Source of the DNA: Cyathus striatus
Lineage: Eukaryota; Basidiomycota; Agaricomycetes; Agaricales; Nidulariaceae
NCBI GenBank assembly: GCA_025738555.1
Contig: JAOVFP010000006.1
Span: forward strand, 2,356,001 to 2,420,000
Direction of reading: 5' to 3'
DNA: 64,000 nt
Made by a program: the position numbers and the translations under genes. Shown piece after piece: positions 36,342 through 46,957 of this stretch; positions within the stretch are counted from its first letter, which is position 1; every line of letters begins with the position of its first letter. The notes below the pieces were generated by a model. That model worked only from the letters and a program-made list of their open reading frames with translations. It had not been told where the DNA came from and did not search any database.

Positions 36342-38497
36342 GGTGAGAAGTGGCGGTGAGGACGTAAGGTGGGCTATTGAGCTCCTTATAAGAGACAACG
36401 AAAGGCCAGAAAAGTGTGTACTGCATCGTGTCTTGTATCGCATGCACGGTGAACGATAAGATGAATGAGAAATATGAGCGTAGACTCCAAACCCGCGTTC
36501 CCCGGTAAGTTAGAGTGTGGTAGAGGATGTGAGAGAGCGCGCGTTCGACGTAGACGTTTGTCGCTGTCTCCTGTTCGTCACATGAATGATACGCGAACAT
36601 GCGGAAATTCGAAGGCAATTGGTTTTGGGCAAGTTCGAAGGATCGTCGACCCGTCAGTCGTAATCGTGGGAAAGTTAAAATGAACATTGATATAGCTATA
36701 TTTTTATCTTGCCTTCGATTCAGCAAGTCGAGACAATTGAGTCGCCGTAACTTCGTAAAGTCGCCGGTTGTAAACTTCTCTAAACTGGTGGTATGATGTA
36801 GTGTAGCTATATTCCATTATATCTACAGGTACGTGTACTGTTCCGACTTTCCGTTAAATTTCCAGTCGATTTCGTGTTGTGCACGGTACCTTCGAAAAGC
36901 ATGCGTCATGGTCTAAATATAAGTAAGTACTCTCAAGTACTATTGTACTATCCCATCAGGCTCGAAACCAGCTTTCACCGGTCACCATTCAAACTAAAGG
37001 ACAGCCTTTGAGGTTCAATAAATTGAAGTCCCATGTGCTTCGTTAAATTTTCAAGGTTATCGTCTCAACTACCAGGTCACCAGATAAAGACGTCGCCTCC
37101 CCAATCTTTTATTCTCATGCTTATCAGTCAGCTGAGTGTTCGTACTTAATCTCTAATTCCCAACAGGTCCAGCCTTCGGCGACCTTTTTATAGCACCTTC
37201 TGCAAATCTTTCAAGAAAACTTCTGATTGTTGAGAAGTTCTGAATCATATGTATCCAACTTCTTGTGTCAATGGTACATGTGCGCGTGAGGACTGTCGGA
37301 GTAATTTTAATAAATGTGCGTGAAGAGCACCTGCTAATAGTAATAGGCCGTAGAAGTGGCAATCGTGATAAATAAATGCGGCGCCTGAATCCTCCTGAAT
37401 CTAGAGTCCGTGAGAGTTGTCTTGTGCTGGTCTTGTGGCGCACAAGAAAGCTAGTTAGTCATTTTAATATGCCCATCGAACTTCTGTTACATTTCTGCAG
37501 ACGAGTATAATCTACTAACTCCTTACCATGTAGGAAGCTTGGAATGGCGCTCTTCAATTGATCATCATATATCATTCATTTTTAAATTGAAAACCTCCTA
37601 CAAATCATCTCACTGAAATTTAAATGTTGAAGGAGAGAACAAGATGAGGCCAGAGATTCAAGCAACATAGCAAGAAAACAGGCATTCTCAGTAAAACATG
37701 ACAAAAGGCGGCAAAAAATCAGATTAGATTCAAGCTGTCTACAACTAATATACAACTAATAAAAGTAAGTATCCATCAGACAAACATCCAGCTCGCTGGC
37801 AAATCTCCCAGAACACCAGAAGGCGCTCTGTTCAAAAAGCCAAACGTCCTCGAAATCCCTGCGAAGAGGAATCATGTTCTCGGTAGAACGAGCGGATGCG
37901 AAGGTCATCGATTGGATATGAAGGATGCGGCATTTGTAAAAATGCGAGACTCGGTCAGTTTCTGTAAACAGATCCTGATTGAGTATGTTCTGAGGAAACA
38001 AGAAAGCTGCGCGCAGGCTTTTATAATTTTAAGAGTGGTCCGTGCACTTTCTCACGGTAGGCGGTTATAGTATCTAACCGAATTTGCCGTGATGCCGAAA
38101 GTCGAAACTCAATTTCATTTCCTTATTCGCGTGGCGCCTCGCTGGCTCGCGGCGCTTGAATTCAAAGTTCAATAGTTGGTTTATACGTTACAAGATTCAT
38201 ACCAACGGAGTCCTAACTCAATCCTAACTCCTCTCATCCCTTTGAAATGAAATTGGGCATACGTTCCCAAATGCTCCCATAAATAAGTACTTGCTTACCT
38301 ACGATAAGCAAAAATAACCGACTCTCACCCCTGGGCCCCACCATCCTGCCACCACCACTTGACATTGACAACTTGCCGACATCGTGCTGCCACGCCTCAC
38401 GATATCGATATAAGTAGAACCTCAACGTCAATTTCACTGGGACAACCGCTTCACGTCGTTCATCTATACCCTCGCTGTCTCTCTTGGATTCAAGGTT
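36342..38497. other. Divergent intergenic region, ABC-2 / permease
   Basis: About 2.2 kb between two divergent start codons. Minus-strand ORFs of 96 codons (37153-37443) and 81 codons (37756-38001) occur, but neither has recognisable motifs and I do not call them. Presumably it holds both promoters; CT-rich stretches lie just before the permease start. Confidence 0.5.
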
Positions 38498-40870
38498 ATG
38501 GGCACAGAAAGCAACGAGAGCGCACCTCCGTCTCTTTCTCGAACCGCAGGAGGCGGGGGTGATAAGGATGCAGAGCTGTTAGCAAGGTTGGGGTATAAAC
38601 AAGGTACGTGTGTATTCGCGTACCATTTCAACGTCTCCATTGCCTGTCAACTAATCTTGCACCACTCAATTCACACCCTGTAACCCGCATGTAGAATTCC
38701 GAAGGAACTTCAGCCCTATCGAGGTATTCGGGATCGTATTCAGCATCATCGGATTGATGCCCTCATTGGCGTATGTTCTTTGATCGTTGACGCTACATCA
38801 ATAATTCAAGAAAGAACAGCTCTGTGCTAATTTACGCGCTGCCGAATGGAGGTGCTTCCGCCTTGGTCTGGGGTGTAAGTGCCACGTTTGATCTGGAGCT
38901 AGTGGACTGACGATCATAGTGGACGGTCTGCTCGATCTTCCTGGTCATCATCGCACTTGCCATGGCGGAACTAGGTTCCGCTGCGCCTACTAGTGGAGGA
39001 TTGTATTACTGGACATTCATGTTCTCGTCGGATAGATGGAGGTGTTTGCTATCCTGGATCGTGGCATGTAAGTTGATAGTTGCCAATGAATTACACGGAT
39101 ACGTAGGATTGACGTTCACGATTCGATCCCTAGACTCCAATACGGTAGGAAATATAGCATCCGTGGCATCTGTAGACTGGGGCTGTGCGGTACAGATTAT
39201 GGCTGCTGTTAGTATTGGGTCAAATTTGGCGTTCACTCCTACGACGGCGCAAACATAGTAAGAGCTTCCCGTCCTCTTTCGCATGGCTACTAATTTAGAT
39301 TCTTATGTCAGTGGAGTATTTTGTGCGCTATTACTCACTCACGGAACAATCTGTAGCCTCAATCCAGCCATCATTGCACGCCTGCAAAAACCCTACATCG
39401 TCATCAATGTCCTGTGAGTGGAGTTTTAGCCTACCTTGCATGGTACGACTGCTAAAAGTTAAACGTACAGATTATGTCTCGCGGTGATCATCAGCTTACC
39501 TGCAGCCTCCCCCGACCAGTTTATGAACAACGCAAAATACGCGTTCGGGAACTTCACCAACTGTGCGTGCCACGCTGTCTTTTGCTGCCATGATGTTGAT
39601 AGTTCTAGAAGTGTCGGGCTGGCCAGATGGCTATGCGTTTATATTGAGCTTTCTCTACCCACTTTGGACGATCGGGGCTTTCGACTCGACAGTGCACATC
39701 AGCGAAGAAGCTACAAATGCAAGCGTGGCCATTCCATGGTCTATATTGTTGTCCGCGGTTATAAGTGCCGGACTTGGCTGGGGTACGATCTCCTAGTCTC
39801 TACATCTATCTTCATGTGAAATCACACTGACATCGACCTGAGGTATTAATGTGACTTTCGCATTCTGCATGGGGAAAGACATAGAAACTATTCTTGCTAG
39901 CCCCATTGGACAGCCGATGGCGACTGTAAGAGCTGATTGTGAGGGAATGCCCGACGGAAGCTAAATTTAACTCACAGATCCTATTCAATTCCCTCGGTCA
40001 GAAGGGAACGTTGGCTATGTGGGCGTTTATTGTCGTAGTTCAGTAAGGCACCCGATTCATGTCTCGCTATCTCTATCCCCTTTGTTGAACTTCTTTTTGT
40101 TAGATTCGCAATTGGAACAAGTATAGTACGCAAACAACTTCGCTTTCCCGTCATCAGAGATATTTAACAGCGTTAACCACTCAATCAGGTAACAACTTGC
40201 TCACGTCAATTGTTCGCATTTTCGCGGGATGGAGGTCTTCCTATGTCTCGTATTTTATACTACATCAGTCCGCAGTCCCATGCACCAGTCACCTGCGTCT
40301 GGTTCGCAGTGATCATCTCTCTTCTTCTTGGGCTCCTTGCCTTCGCTGGCTCAAGCGCAATCGGAGCCGTGTTCTCGTTGGTTGTGGCGGGACAGTACGT
40401 GGCGTACTCCATTCCCATCGCCGCTCGATATCTTGGTGGGAAGAACATACGTCCAGGCCCATTCTCACTCGGAGTAATGGTAAGGAAGATTAAGTTTGAA
40501 CCATAAAAAGCTCGGGTACCCACGTTCCATTGCAGAGTCTGCCTGTCGCGGTGGTTGCCGTGACGTTCATGATATTCATAGTTATCGTGTTTATGTTCCC
40601 AATGAGTCCGAATCCAACAGCACAGGATATGAACTATACCGCCGTCGTCTTAGGTACGTTCGGCTTGGCTAAAGCTTGGATTATTGTCACTGTTGAGGTA
40701 CATTTACAGGTGGAACCTTGGCACTTGCCATTGGATATTACTATTTCCCCAAGTATGGGGGAATACATTGGTTCAAGGGGCCCGTAGCGAACATCGAAGC
40801 CATTCCGAATTCAGAGCAAGATGTCATAAGCGAAGTTGTCCATGAAAAAGATCTCGGAGACAAAACATAA
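38498..40870 (+). CDS. Amino-acid/GABA-type permease (APC superfamily)
   Basis: Start ATG at 38498 (MGTESNESAPPSLSRTAGGG). The N-terminal tail is cytosolic, then FSPIEVFGIVFSIIGLMPSL and LPNGGASALVWGW, the first membrane helices of the amino acid/choline transporter family (yeast Uga4-like). Further blocks: AELGSAAPTSGGLYYWTFMF, YSNTVGNIASVASVDWGCAV, FDSTVHISEEATNASVAIPW, FSRDGGLPMSRILYYI and a C-terminal TM pair. About ten short introns; most exons join in frame, including a split Tyr codon at 39068. The stop TAA is at 40868-40870. About twelve helices in total, at the plasma or vacuolar membrane, importing GABA, other amino acids or amines with protons. Substrate cannot be set from sequence. 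It is followed on the same strand by the ZIP gene. Confidence 0.9.
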
Positions 40871-41900
40871 AGCAGGTTCATTTCGTTCCGTTTCTTCTCG
40901 TATTGTACCTCTTTGGATCTACATAATTAAATTTAAGATGACTACTGCAGCTTGAAGGTGGGAGCTAGATCTTTAAAAAAAGCCAGTGGACAAAGGCAAG
41001 TTCGCGCCCAGAGTGCAAACCGCCAATCAGAAGCCTTGTATATCAGGACATATGTTTGCGAATGTTTATGTACATCCAACTCCATTAATACTGACAAATA
41101 GAAAGATGCTATTCATGGCGTTTGCATGCTATTCACGACGACTGGTTTTAGTTGTTCGGTCTACCTCCTCGGGCTTGTTCAGCTCCTATGGTTTATTATC
41201 ATTAAAGAAGAGAATTTACATACTACTCTTCTGTGATCTGCGACGCCCTCCCGGAGTGCCACAGTCGAGCGCAGACATCGCCGGTTCCATGCAACAAATA
41301 TAGAATCGAGTACCTTCATGGTCGTATTGCCCTGGTTGTTTGAGGACTCCTCACCACGCTACGTCTAGTGCGGAGGTAAGCGTAGCTAAAACGGGGTCTG
41401 ACTGCTGTACAATCCAGATCCAAACTACAGTTAGAAGTGACTTCCCACCATGAATATGTTTCAGGAGGGAGCCCTCTAATTTAATGCAGCCTCGTGAAGC
41501 ACATGTCTCAGGGTTTTACATAACCTTGAGATAGAATCATAGACTATGAATCTTCTTAGATCTTAGTGGCCATGGAATCATGGGCAACACATCAGTACCT
41601 TCTGTTGACATGTTTGATACGTGGGTACATATGTCGGATGACCCTCACAGTCAGCCGTACGAAAATTCATCATTGTACCCGTATGCCCGATCTTTTGGCT
41701 GAACTGGCTAGATTGGAACACACTGTTATACTTATTACCCATGCACGTCCATGGGTTCCAGTAAGTCGGAGACCCGGACCTGCGTAGTGGAAACCATTTA
41801 AGCTTACAAAGGCTCTCTCTTCCGTTTTCTTTCCAGGAACCTCCCTCCTCCGACTTCCCTTCTCTCGTAATTAACGACAATCTCCTAACGAATCCTAGCC
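40871..41900. other. Intergenic between permease and ZIP gene
   Basis: About 1 kb. Short ORFs without motifs; the region just before 41901 is CT-rich, as expected for a fungal core promoter. Confidence 0.45.
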
Positions 41901-43229
41901 ATGCATAGTCTCCAGTCCCTCTCGAGGCGTGACGATCCACCTCTCTGCAGCGGTGCTGATAACCCTGACACCTTTTTTGGCCTGCGTGTTGCATCGGTAT
42001 TTATTATACTCATTGGGTCAACCTGCGGAGCACTATTTCCTGTCCTGGCGAGGAGAAGCACATTCATCAACGTTCCTCCAATCGCATTTGAGTGAGTAGA
42101 GAATACAATTCTGCCTCGCCACATTATCCTGATTTTTCATTCTGCCAGCTTTGCTAAATATTTTGGCTCGGGAGTAATTGTGAGTTAGCGTCAGTTATTT
42201 ATTGACGACGACACATTTAACATTATACATTGATAGATTGCTACCGGCTTCATCCATCTTCTTGATCCTGGGATTTCTGCACTTACCTCGCCATGTCTTG
42301 ATCCTTCATGGCTTGACTACCCCATACCCCTTGCCCTATGCATGCTCAGTATTTTTTCAATCTTCATCGTGGAGTTTATTGCTTTTCGGTGGGGTACTGC
42401 TAAGCTGGCGAAAATAGGCAAAACCTATGGTATGGTATCGATCAACCTCTGCCTAGATAACCATTAATGTCTCTCTGCATCCTAGATCCCCATGGACATG
42501 GACAAGGTCAAAATTCACATGCTGCTCACGGACCAGAAGGAAATATCTCGAATGACCCCGATGGCAAGAAAGAAAAGGATGTTGAGGAGTATAGCGAGAG
42601 CGAGGTTAGGGCTTCGCCCATGACCAATGATGCCCTTGGCCAGGTAATTGGCATAGCTATTCTGGAGTTTGGTATCGCTCTACACAGTGTTCTTATCGGT
42701 CTTACGCTTGCTGTTGATCCGGATTTCAAAGTGTTGTTCGTAGTGCTCATCTTCCATCGTAAGTCTACCATCGTACTTTGTATGATGCTGGCTGATCAAA
42801 AATTCCTCTAGAAACGTTTGAAGGTCTTGGTGTGGGCTCTCGTCTTGCATACATGTCCCTTCCCCAGAAATACAACTGGATACCAATCGCTGGTGCATTC
42901 TTATACGGTATCACTACGCCAATTGGCATTGCTGCTGGTCTTGGAGTGCGCACCACATACAACCCAGGAACTCCCAAGGCGAGTATTGTATCAGGTGTCA
43001 TGGACTCGTTGAGCTCCGGCATTTTGATCTATACAGGTCTTGTCGAGGTATGTTTCAAAATTCTTTAATTAATGACGGAAGTTCTCATTATCTTTAAACT
43101 TAGTTGCTTGCGCATGAATTCCTGTTCAACAAGGAAATGATAGGGGCATCAAACAAAAGGGTAGCGTTTGCTCTCATTTGTATGTTGTCCGGGTGTGGCA
43201 TTATGGCTTTGCTAGGAAAATGGGCGTAG
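41901..43229 (+). CDS. ZIP-family zinc/iron transporter
   Basis: Start ATG at 41901 (MHSLQSLSRRDDPPLCSGAD), which leads into a first helix, RVASVFIILIGSTCGALFPV. The second and third helices follow (FAKYFGSGVIIATGFIHLL), then a His-rich cytosolic loop, DPHGHGQGQNSHAAHGPEG. After that come the metal-site helices HSVLIGLTLAV (TM4) and FHQTFEGLGVGSRLA (TM5), with the conserved H and HxxxE pattern. The ending is GIMALLGKWA with TAG at 43227-43229. About 350 residues, eight helices, like yeast Zrt1/Zrt2. It would import Zn2+ across the plasma membrane. Introns split codons cleanly, including the Gln of FHQ. The gene looks intact. Confidence 0.92.
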
Positions 43230-43950
43230 ATGATGTGCTAGCAGTTGTTCCATTTGTATTCAGTAGTACGAATATTGTGTGTCGCGAATAGTATTCGTAG
43301 ATCGCACACTCATCTGAAGAGATTTGTATATGTGTTAGAATAGGTACTACTAATGAAATTTTGTATGTTGCTTCAACCCACACTGACTGGTTTTAGGGCA
43401 CTGGCCTTACTAGAGGTAATGATGCGGCATTCTGTGCTGCAAGCACTGGCTGCTGCTAGGCATAAAGTCCGCTGCTTGCACAGTTTGGCACACGGAATTG
43501 CTATCATTGCCTGTTTTGTTTGGTTATTGGCCCACTAATTTTAGTGGTAACTTGTAAGTTACGTATGTTACTCGTAACTTTAAGATAAATACTTAGTCTG
43601 TACTACATAGTAGTAATAATTGAGTAAGACCCGGAATGAGCACTTATCTTGCTGCTAGTACTTATTAGCTAAAGCGCTATTTAGGTGGAAGATAAATAAT
43701 GGATGTGATTTTATGCACAAGAGCTGCTGTAGTACACTCTTTAATCTGTGTAATATCTGCTTACTACTGCCAAACGTGAGACCCATTCGCTCAGGAAGCT
43801 GCAGTACATGGTTCCTATACCTACGTGAGTTCTTGACAATGCATTGTGACCCCGGTGCTTCCGGTCTAGTTGCAGGCCACGTGCCAAATTTCAATTTCAA
43901 TTTCAACGTTGCTTTCAGACAACTAACCCTTATTAAGTAACTTTACTCTA
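43230..43950. other. Intergenic before the Mutator-like element
   Basis: Small ORFs only. A short palindromic stretch lies around 43553-43580 (GTAACTTGTAAGTTAC). No gene is supported. Confidence 0.4.
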
Positions 43951-43993
43951 ATGAAGTAGCAGGCTCCTAAAACCAGCACGCTCGTATCTCGCT

Positions 43994-45075
43994 TAGTGTT
44001 GTTGGCACAACCTCGCCGTTTCGCCTCGCCATGTATCGCCACCTGGCGATCGCCGGGTGGCGATACCTCCTCAGAAATAGATACTGGCGAGACCCGGCGA
44101 TATCTAAGGATTATGTAATTGGAAATAGATAGTGTTGATTCGTTGTCATTGCTCTCCGTTCCGTTAAGTACCTCCGCTGTCTCACAAATTCAATGTACTA
44201 TGCTAAATTGTATGAAACTAAAGGTGGATGGCCAGAGATTACATTCATAACCGGTTTATTAAAACACATCTGAACTTGTTACAATTCATCTGGGTTTGCT
44301 AGAACAAGTCCAGTGGTTTGTTGAAACATGTCTAGCATCGTATCACTCTCCTGGCTTCATTAAAAATCATCTAGCTTACTTAAAAACATGTCTGGCTTTG
44401 TTGTAAGCTCTCTAACATTTCAATGTTGTGTCCGTATTCATTATAGCTTGACTAGTAATCATCTAGCTTCGATAAAACATTTCTAAATCCATTCCTATCT
44501 GTCTAAGTTCGCTACAGCTCTGCTTGCTTCGTTAAAATGTGTCTATATTTATTCCTACCTGTCTATCTTCGATAAAATGTGTCTGGAATTGTTCCTACAT
44601 GTATAGCTTCATTATATCAGGTATATTACTCATACTACTTCATTACAACTCATTTTAACTCTACAGATATTGTTATATATCATATAAATCATTCATGTCT
44701 TCATTAGTCTGTATTCTTGTAGTCACTGTACTATTGTATAGCTAATTCACTACTTACATGTATATGCTTGTTGTAAGTCATTTTCTATTTACAGTTGACA
44801 AGGGTAAGGGTAAGGGTCAGCCCAAAAATACCAACAGACGATCTGTGCACTTCCCTAACATTGTCATTGATTCATGGGCCTCAGGATGCCAATTCATTAT
44901 TTAATTCAATGAGAATACATAATATTAGATATTTTTTATGTTCCATAGTCAAATACCTATCTAACCCGTTGCTTTTCCATCGCCAGTCTTGCCAGGTCTT
45001 GCCACTTTCCCACGCCAGGGTCTCGCCATGCCAGGCGATTGGTGAATGCTTTGGGAGGTTGTGCCCCCTACACTA
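43994..45075. mobile_element. hAT-like non-autonomous element nested in MULE left TIR
   Basis: This 1082-bp segment interrupts the left TIR of the surrounding element at a point where the right TIR is continuous, so insertion is proved by the internal empty site. The flanks are ATCTCGCT (43986-43993) and ATCTCACT (45076-45083), an 8-bp target duplication with one change. The termini are short imperfect inverted repeats: TAGTGTTGTTGGCACAACCT on the left, and GGTTGTGCCCCCTACACTA on the right. Eight-base duplication and short TIRs fit the hAT superfamily. Subterminal regions are packed with TCGCC/GGCGA motifs. There is no transposase ORF. Confidence 0.82.
44262..44640. repeat. Degenerate ~20-bp minisatellite inside hAT-like element
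   Basis: About 17 imperfect units of roughly 19-22 bp follow each other, with a loose consensus AACATGTCTAGCTTCGTTAA. Examples are the units near 44319, 44361, 44465 and 44570. The units are strongly diverged from each other. Confidence 0.65.
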
Positions 45076-46288
45076 ATCTCACTACAACCTCCTTAGGTAA
45101 ACAAAGTCAAATATTTGCTTAAGGCAAATAAACCTAAGGGAGGTTCTGCTCGATAGAGCAGCTGGCAAATGTGATCACTGAAGTTTCACTGCAGACCCTT
45201 TTCATCAACAGGGAAATCAACGGCAGGGCACACCATGTTCCCACATCATACATATGTACTCGCGCTCATGAACACCAATGAACACAGCTATCTACAATAA
45301 TTCGAGCCTCATACTCTTGATGTACCTATTCTCAAACACACAGATAATTTATTTTTGGTCTTACTCTCTGAAGAGTTCATTGGTATCTTCATATCTTGCT
45401 AAATATTATAATATTATTATGTGTATCTGTATTGTGGTAGAATTAAGGTAGAATATACTATAGGTCTTTCTTCATAGGTTTACAAGTGCAGTGTGATTGA
45501 TGAAAGTGTAAAAGTGATGGGTGGGTTGTTCTAAAGTGTCGAGGGTAGGTGATTAGTAAGTTGGAGGGGAATGTTCTTGAAACAAATATGACGAGAAAGA
45601 TATATAAAAATTGAAGAAACAACAAGACAATAAACTTCAAGGCTAACTGTGAGTGAGGCCAAACTATTCAATGAATTGTATGGAGGGAATTTATAGAAAA
45701 TTAGGACAAGGAGTTTGCTTAAAGGAAAGTTTGCTTAATGAGGAATGGTTGATAAAATGGAAATTAATAATGCTGAGATCATAGATTTATGTATAAAAAA
45801 TGTAAGGTATAAAACAGAGAACTTGAACATACTGATGAATAGAAAGAAAATTTAAAGAATAAAACCTACAGAGGGAGACTTGGGGCATTGACATGAGCTT
45901 CAGTAAAAATTGTTCCAAGGCATTCACTGGACATTGGTGGTGCAGAATACTGACAATATTGCGGCGCTTGGGACAGTGTACGAGTGTCGGTGTTGGAGGG
46001 AAAATAACAGAGAAAGTGAGAGTGAACAAATGCAAACACTGCATCGATGCACATACAAGCTGGCTCCTTTCAGCCAACCAGTATTCAGTTATTCAATTGT
46101 TGTTTAACTATCTGTAGACTCTGGACTCTGGAGTACATACTGTACCTACTTTATTTTCAATTGTTCACTTGAATTCATATATATGTAGGTCAATAATTTT
46201 GACACATCCTGTTTATTCTATTACTCCACAGTACAAATACTATTATTACAGTCCACAAAGTTAGACCAAAATAAATTATTTGTGCGTT

Positions 46289-46512
46289 GTTCATGAGCGC
46301 GAGTACATATGTATGATGTGGGAACACGGCGTGCCCCGCCGTCGATTTCCCTGTTGATGGAAAGGGTCTGCGGTGAAACTTCGGTGACCACATTTGCCAG
46401 CCGCTCTATCGAGCAGAACCTCCCTTCGGTTTATTTGCCTTAAGCAAATATTTGACTTTGTTTACCTAAGGAGGTTGTAGCGAGATACGAGCGTGCTGGT
46501 TTTAGGAGCCTG
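46289..46512. repeat. Intact right TIR of the Mutator-like element
   Basis: This 224-bp segment is the inverted copy of 43960-43993 joined to 45084-45273. It includes the near-palindromic block TTAAGCAAATATTTG and GTTTACCTAAGGAGG. A number of point differences separate the copies, so the insertion is not very recent. Confidence 0.8.
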
Positions 46513-46957
46513 ATGAAGTAGAAGTACTTAGTACAACTTGAGTGTACCATTAAGCGAATTAAGTACTTCACAATAGCTGCAGTGTACATATATATCATTA
46601 AATGATTCATATCCTCGAAGCAGAATCAAATAACATACTAAGCGCTAAAGCGCCCTAAGTAGTGGATTCTATTTATAGTTACTCGTCCTGACCATCTGTG
46701 CAGTGCCGTCATGGATAATGACCCTACACAGTTGCAGTACATAAAAACATAAAAGCCTAAAATAAGTCCCGGCTCCAAACAGGTTTTCAATCAATTATTC
46801 TTAGCATGCAGCGATATTGTGCGAATCCGGGATATTTACATTCCGTTAGACGCCATACCTACAATTTCTGTCATATAAGACTCGGTGGTAGGCTCTGCAA
46901 TCTGGATGCAATCACACACCATATCCATCACATCGCAGAACTCACTGTCTCATTGTA

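Larger units (their letters stand above)
43960..46512. mobile_element. Mutator-like (MULE) non-autonomous element with nested insertion
   Basis: The ends CAGGCTCC (43960) and GGAGCCTG (46512) are flanked by the direct repeat ATGAAGTAG at 43951-43959 and 46513-46521, a 9-bp target duplication typical of Mutator-like elements. The terminal inverted repeats are long: the right TIR is 46289-46512 (224 bp). The left TIR is the same 224 bp but split into 43960-43993 and 45084-45273 by a later insertion. The unique interior, 45274-46288, has only weak ORFs and no transposase, so the element (about 1.46 kb without the insertion) is non-autonomous. Confidence 0.85.

Noticed and set aside
37153..38001. 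Two small minus-strand ORFs between ABC-2 and the permease
   Set aside because: No recognisable motif, and they cannot be joined by plausible splice sites into a larger protein.
45787..46077. 96-codon ORF inside the Mutator-like element as transposase remnant
   Set aside because: No DDE/D motifs or zinc-binding pattern of a MULE transposase; it looks like chance.
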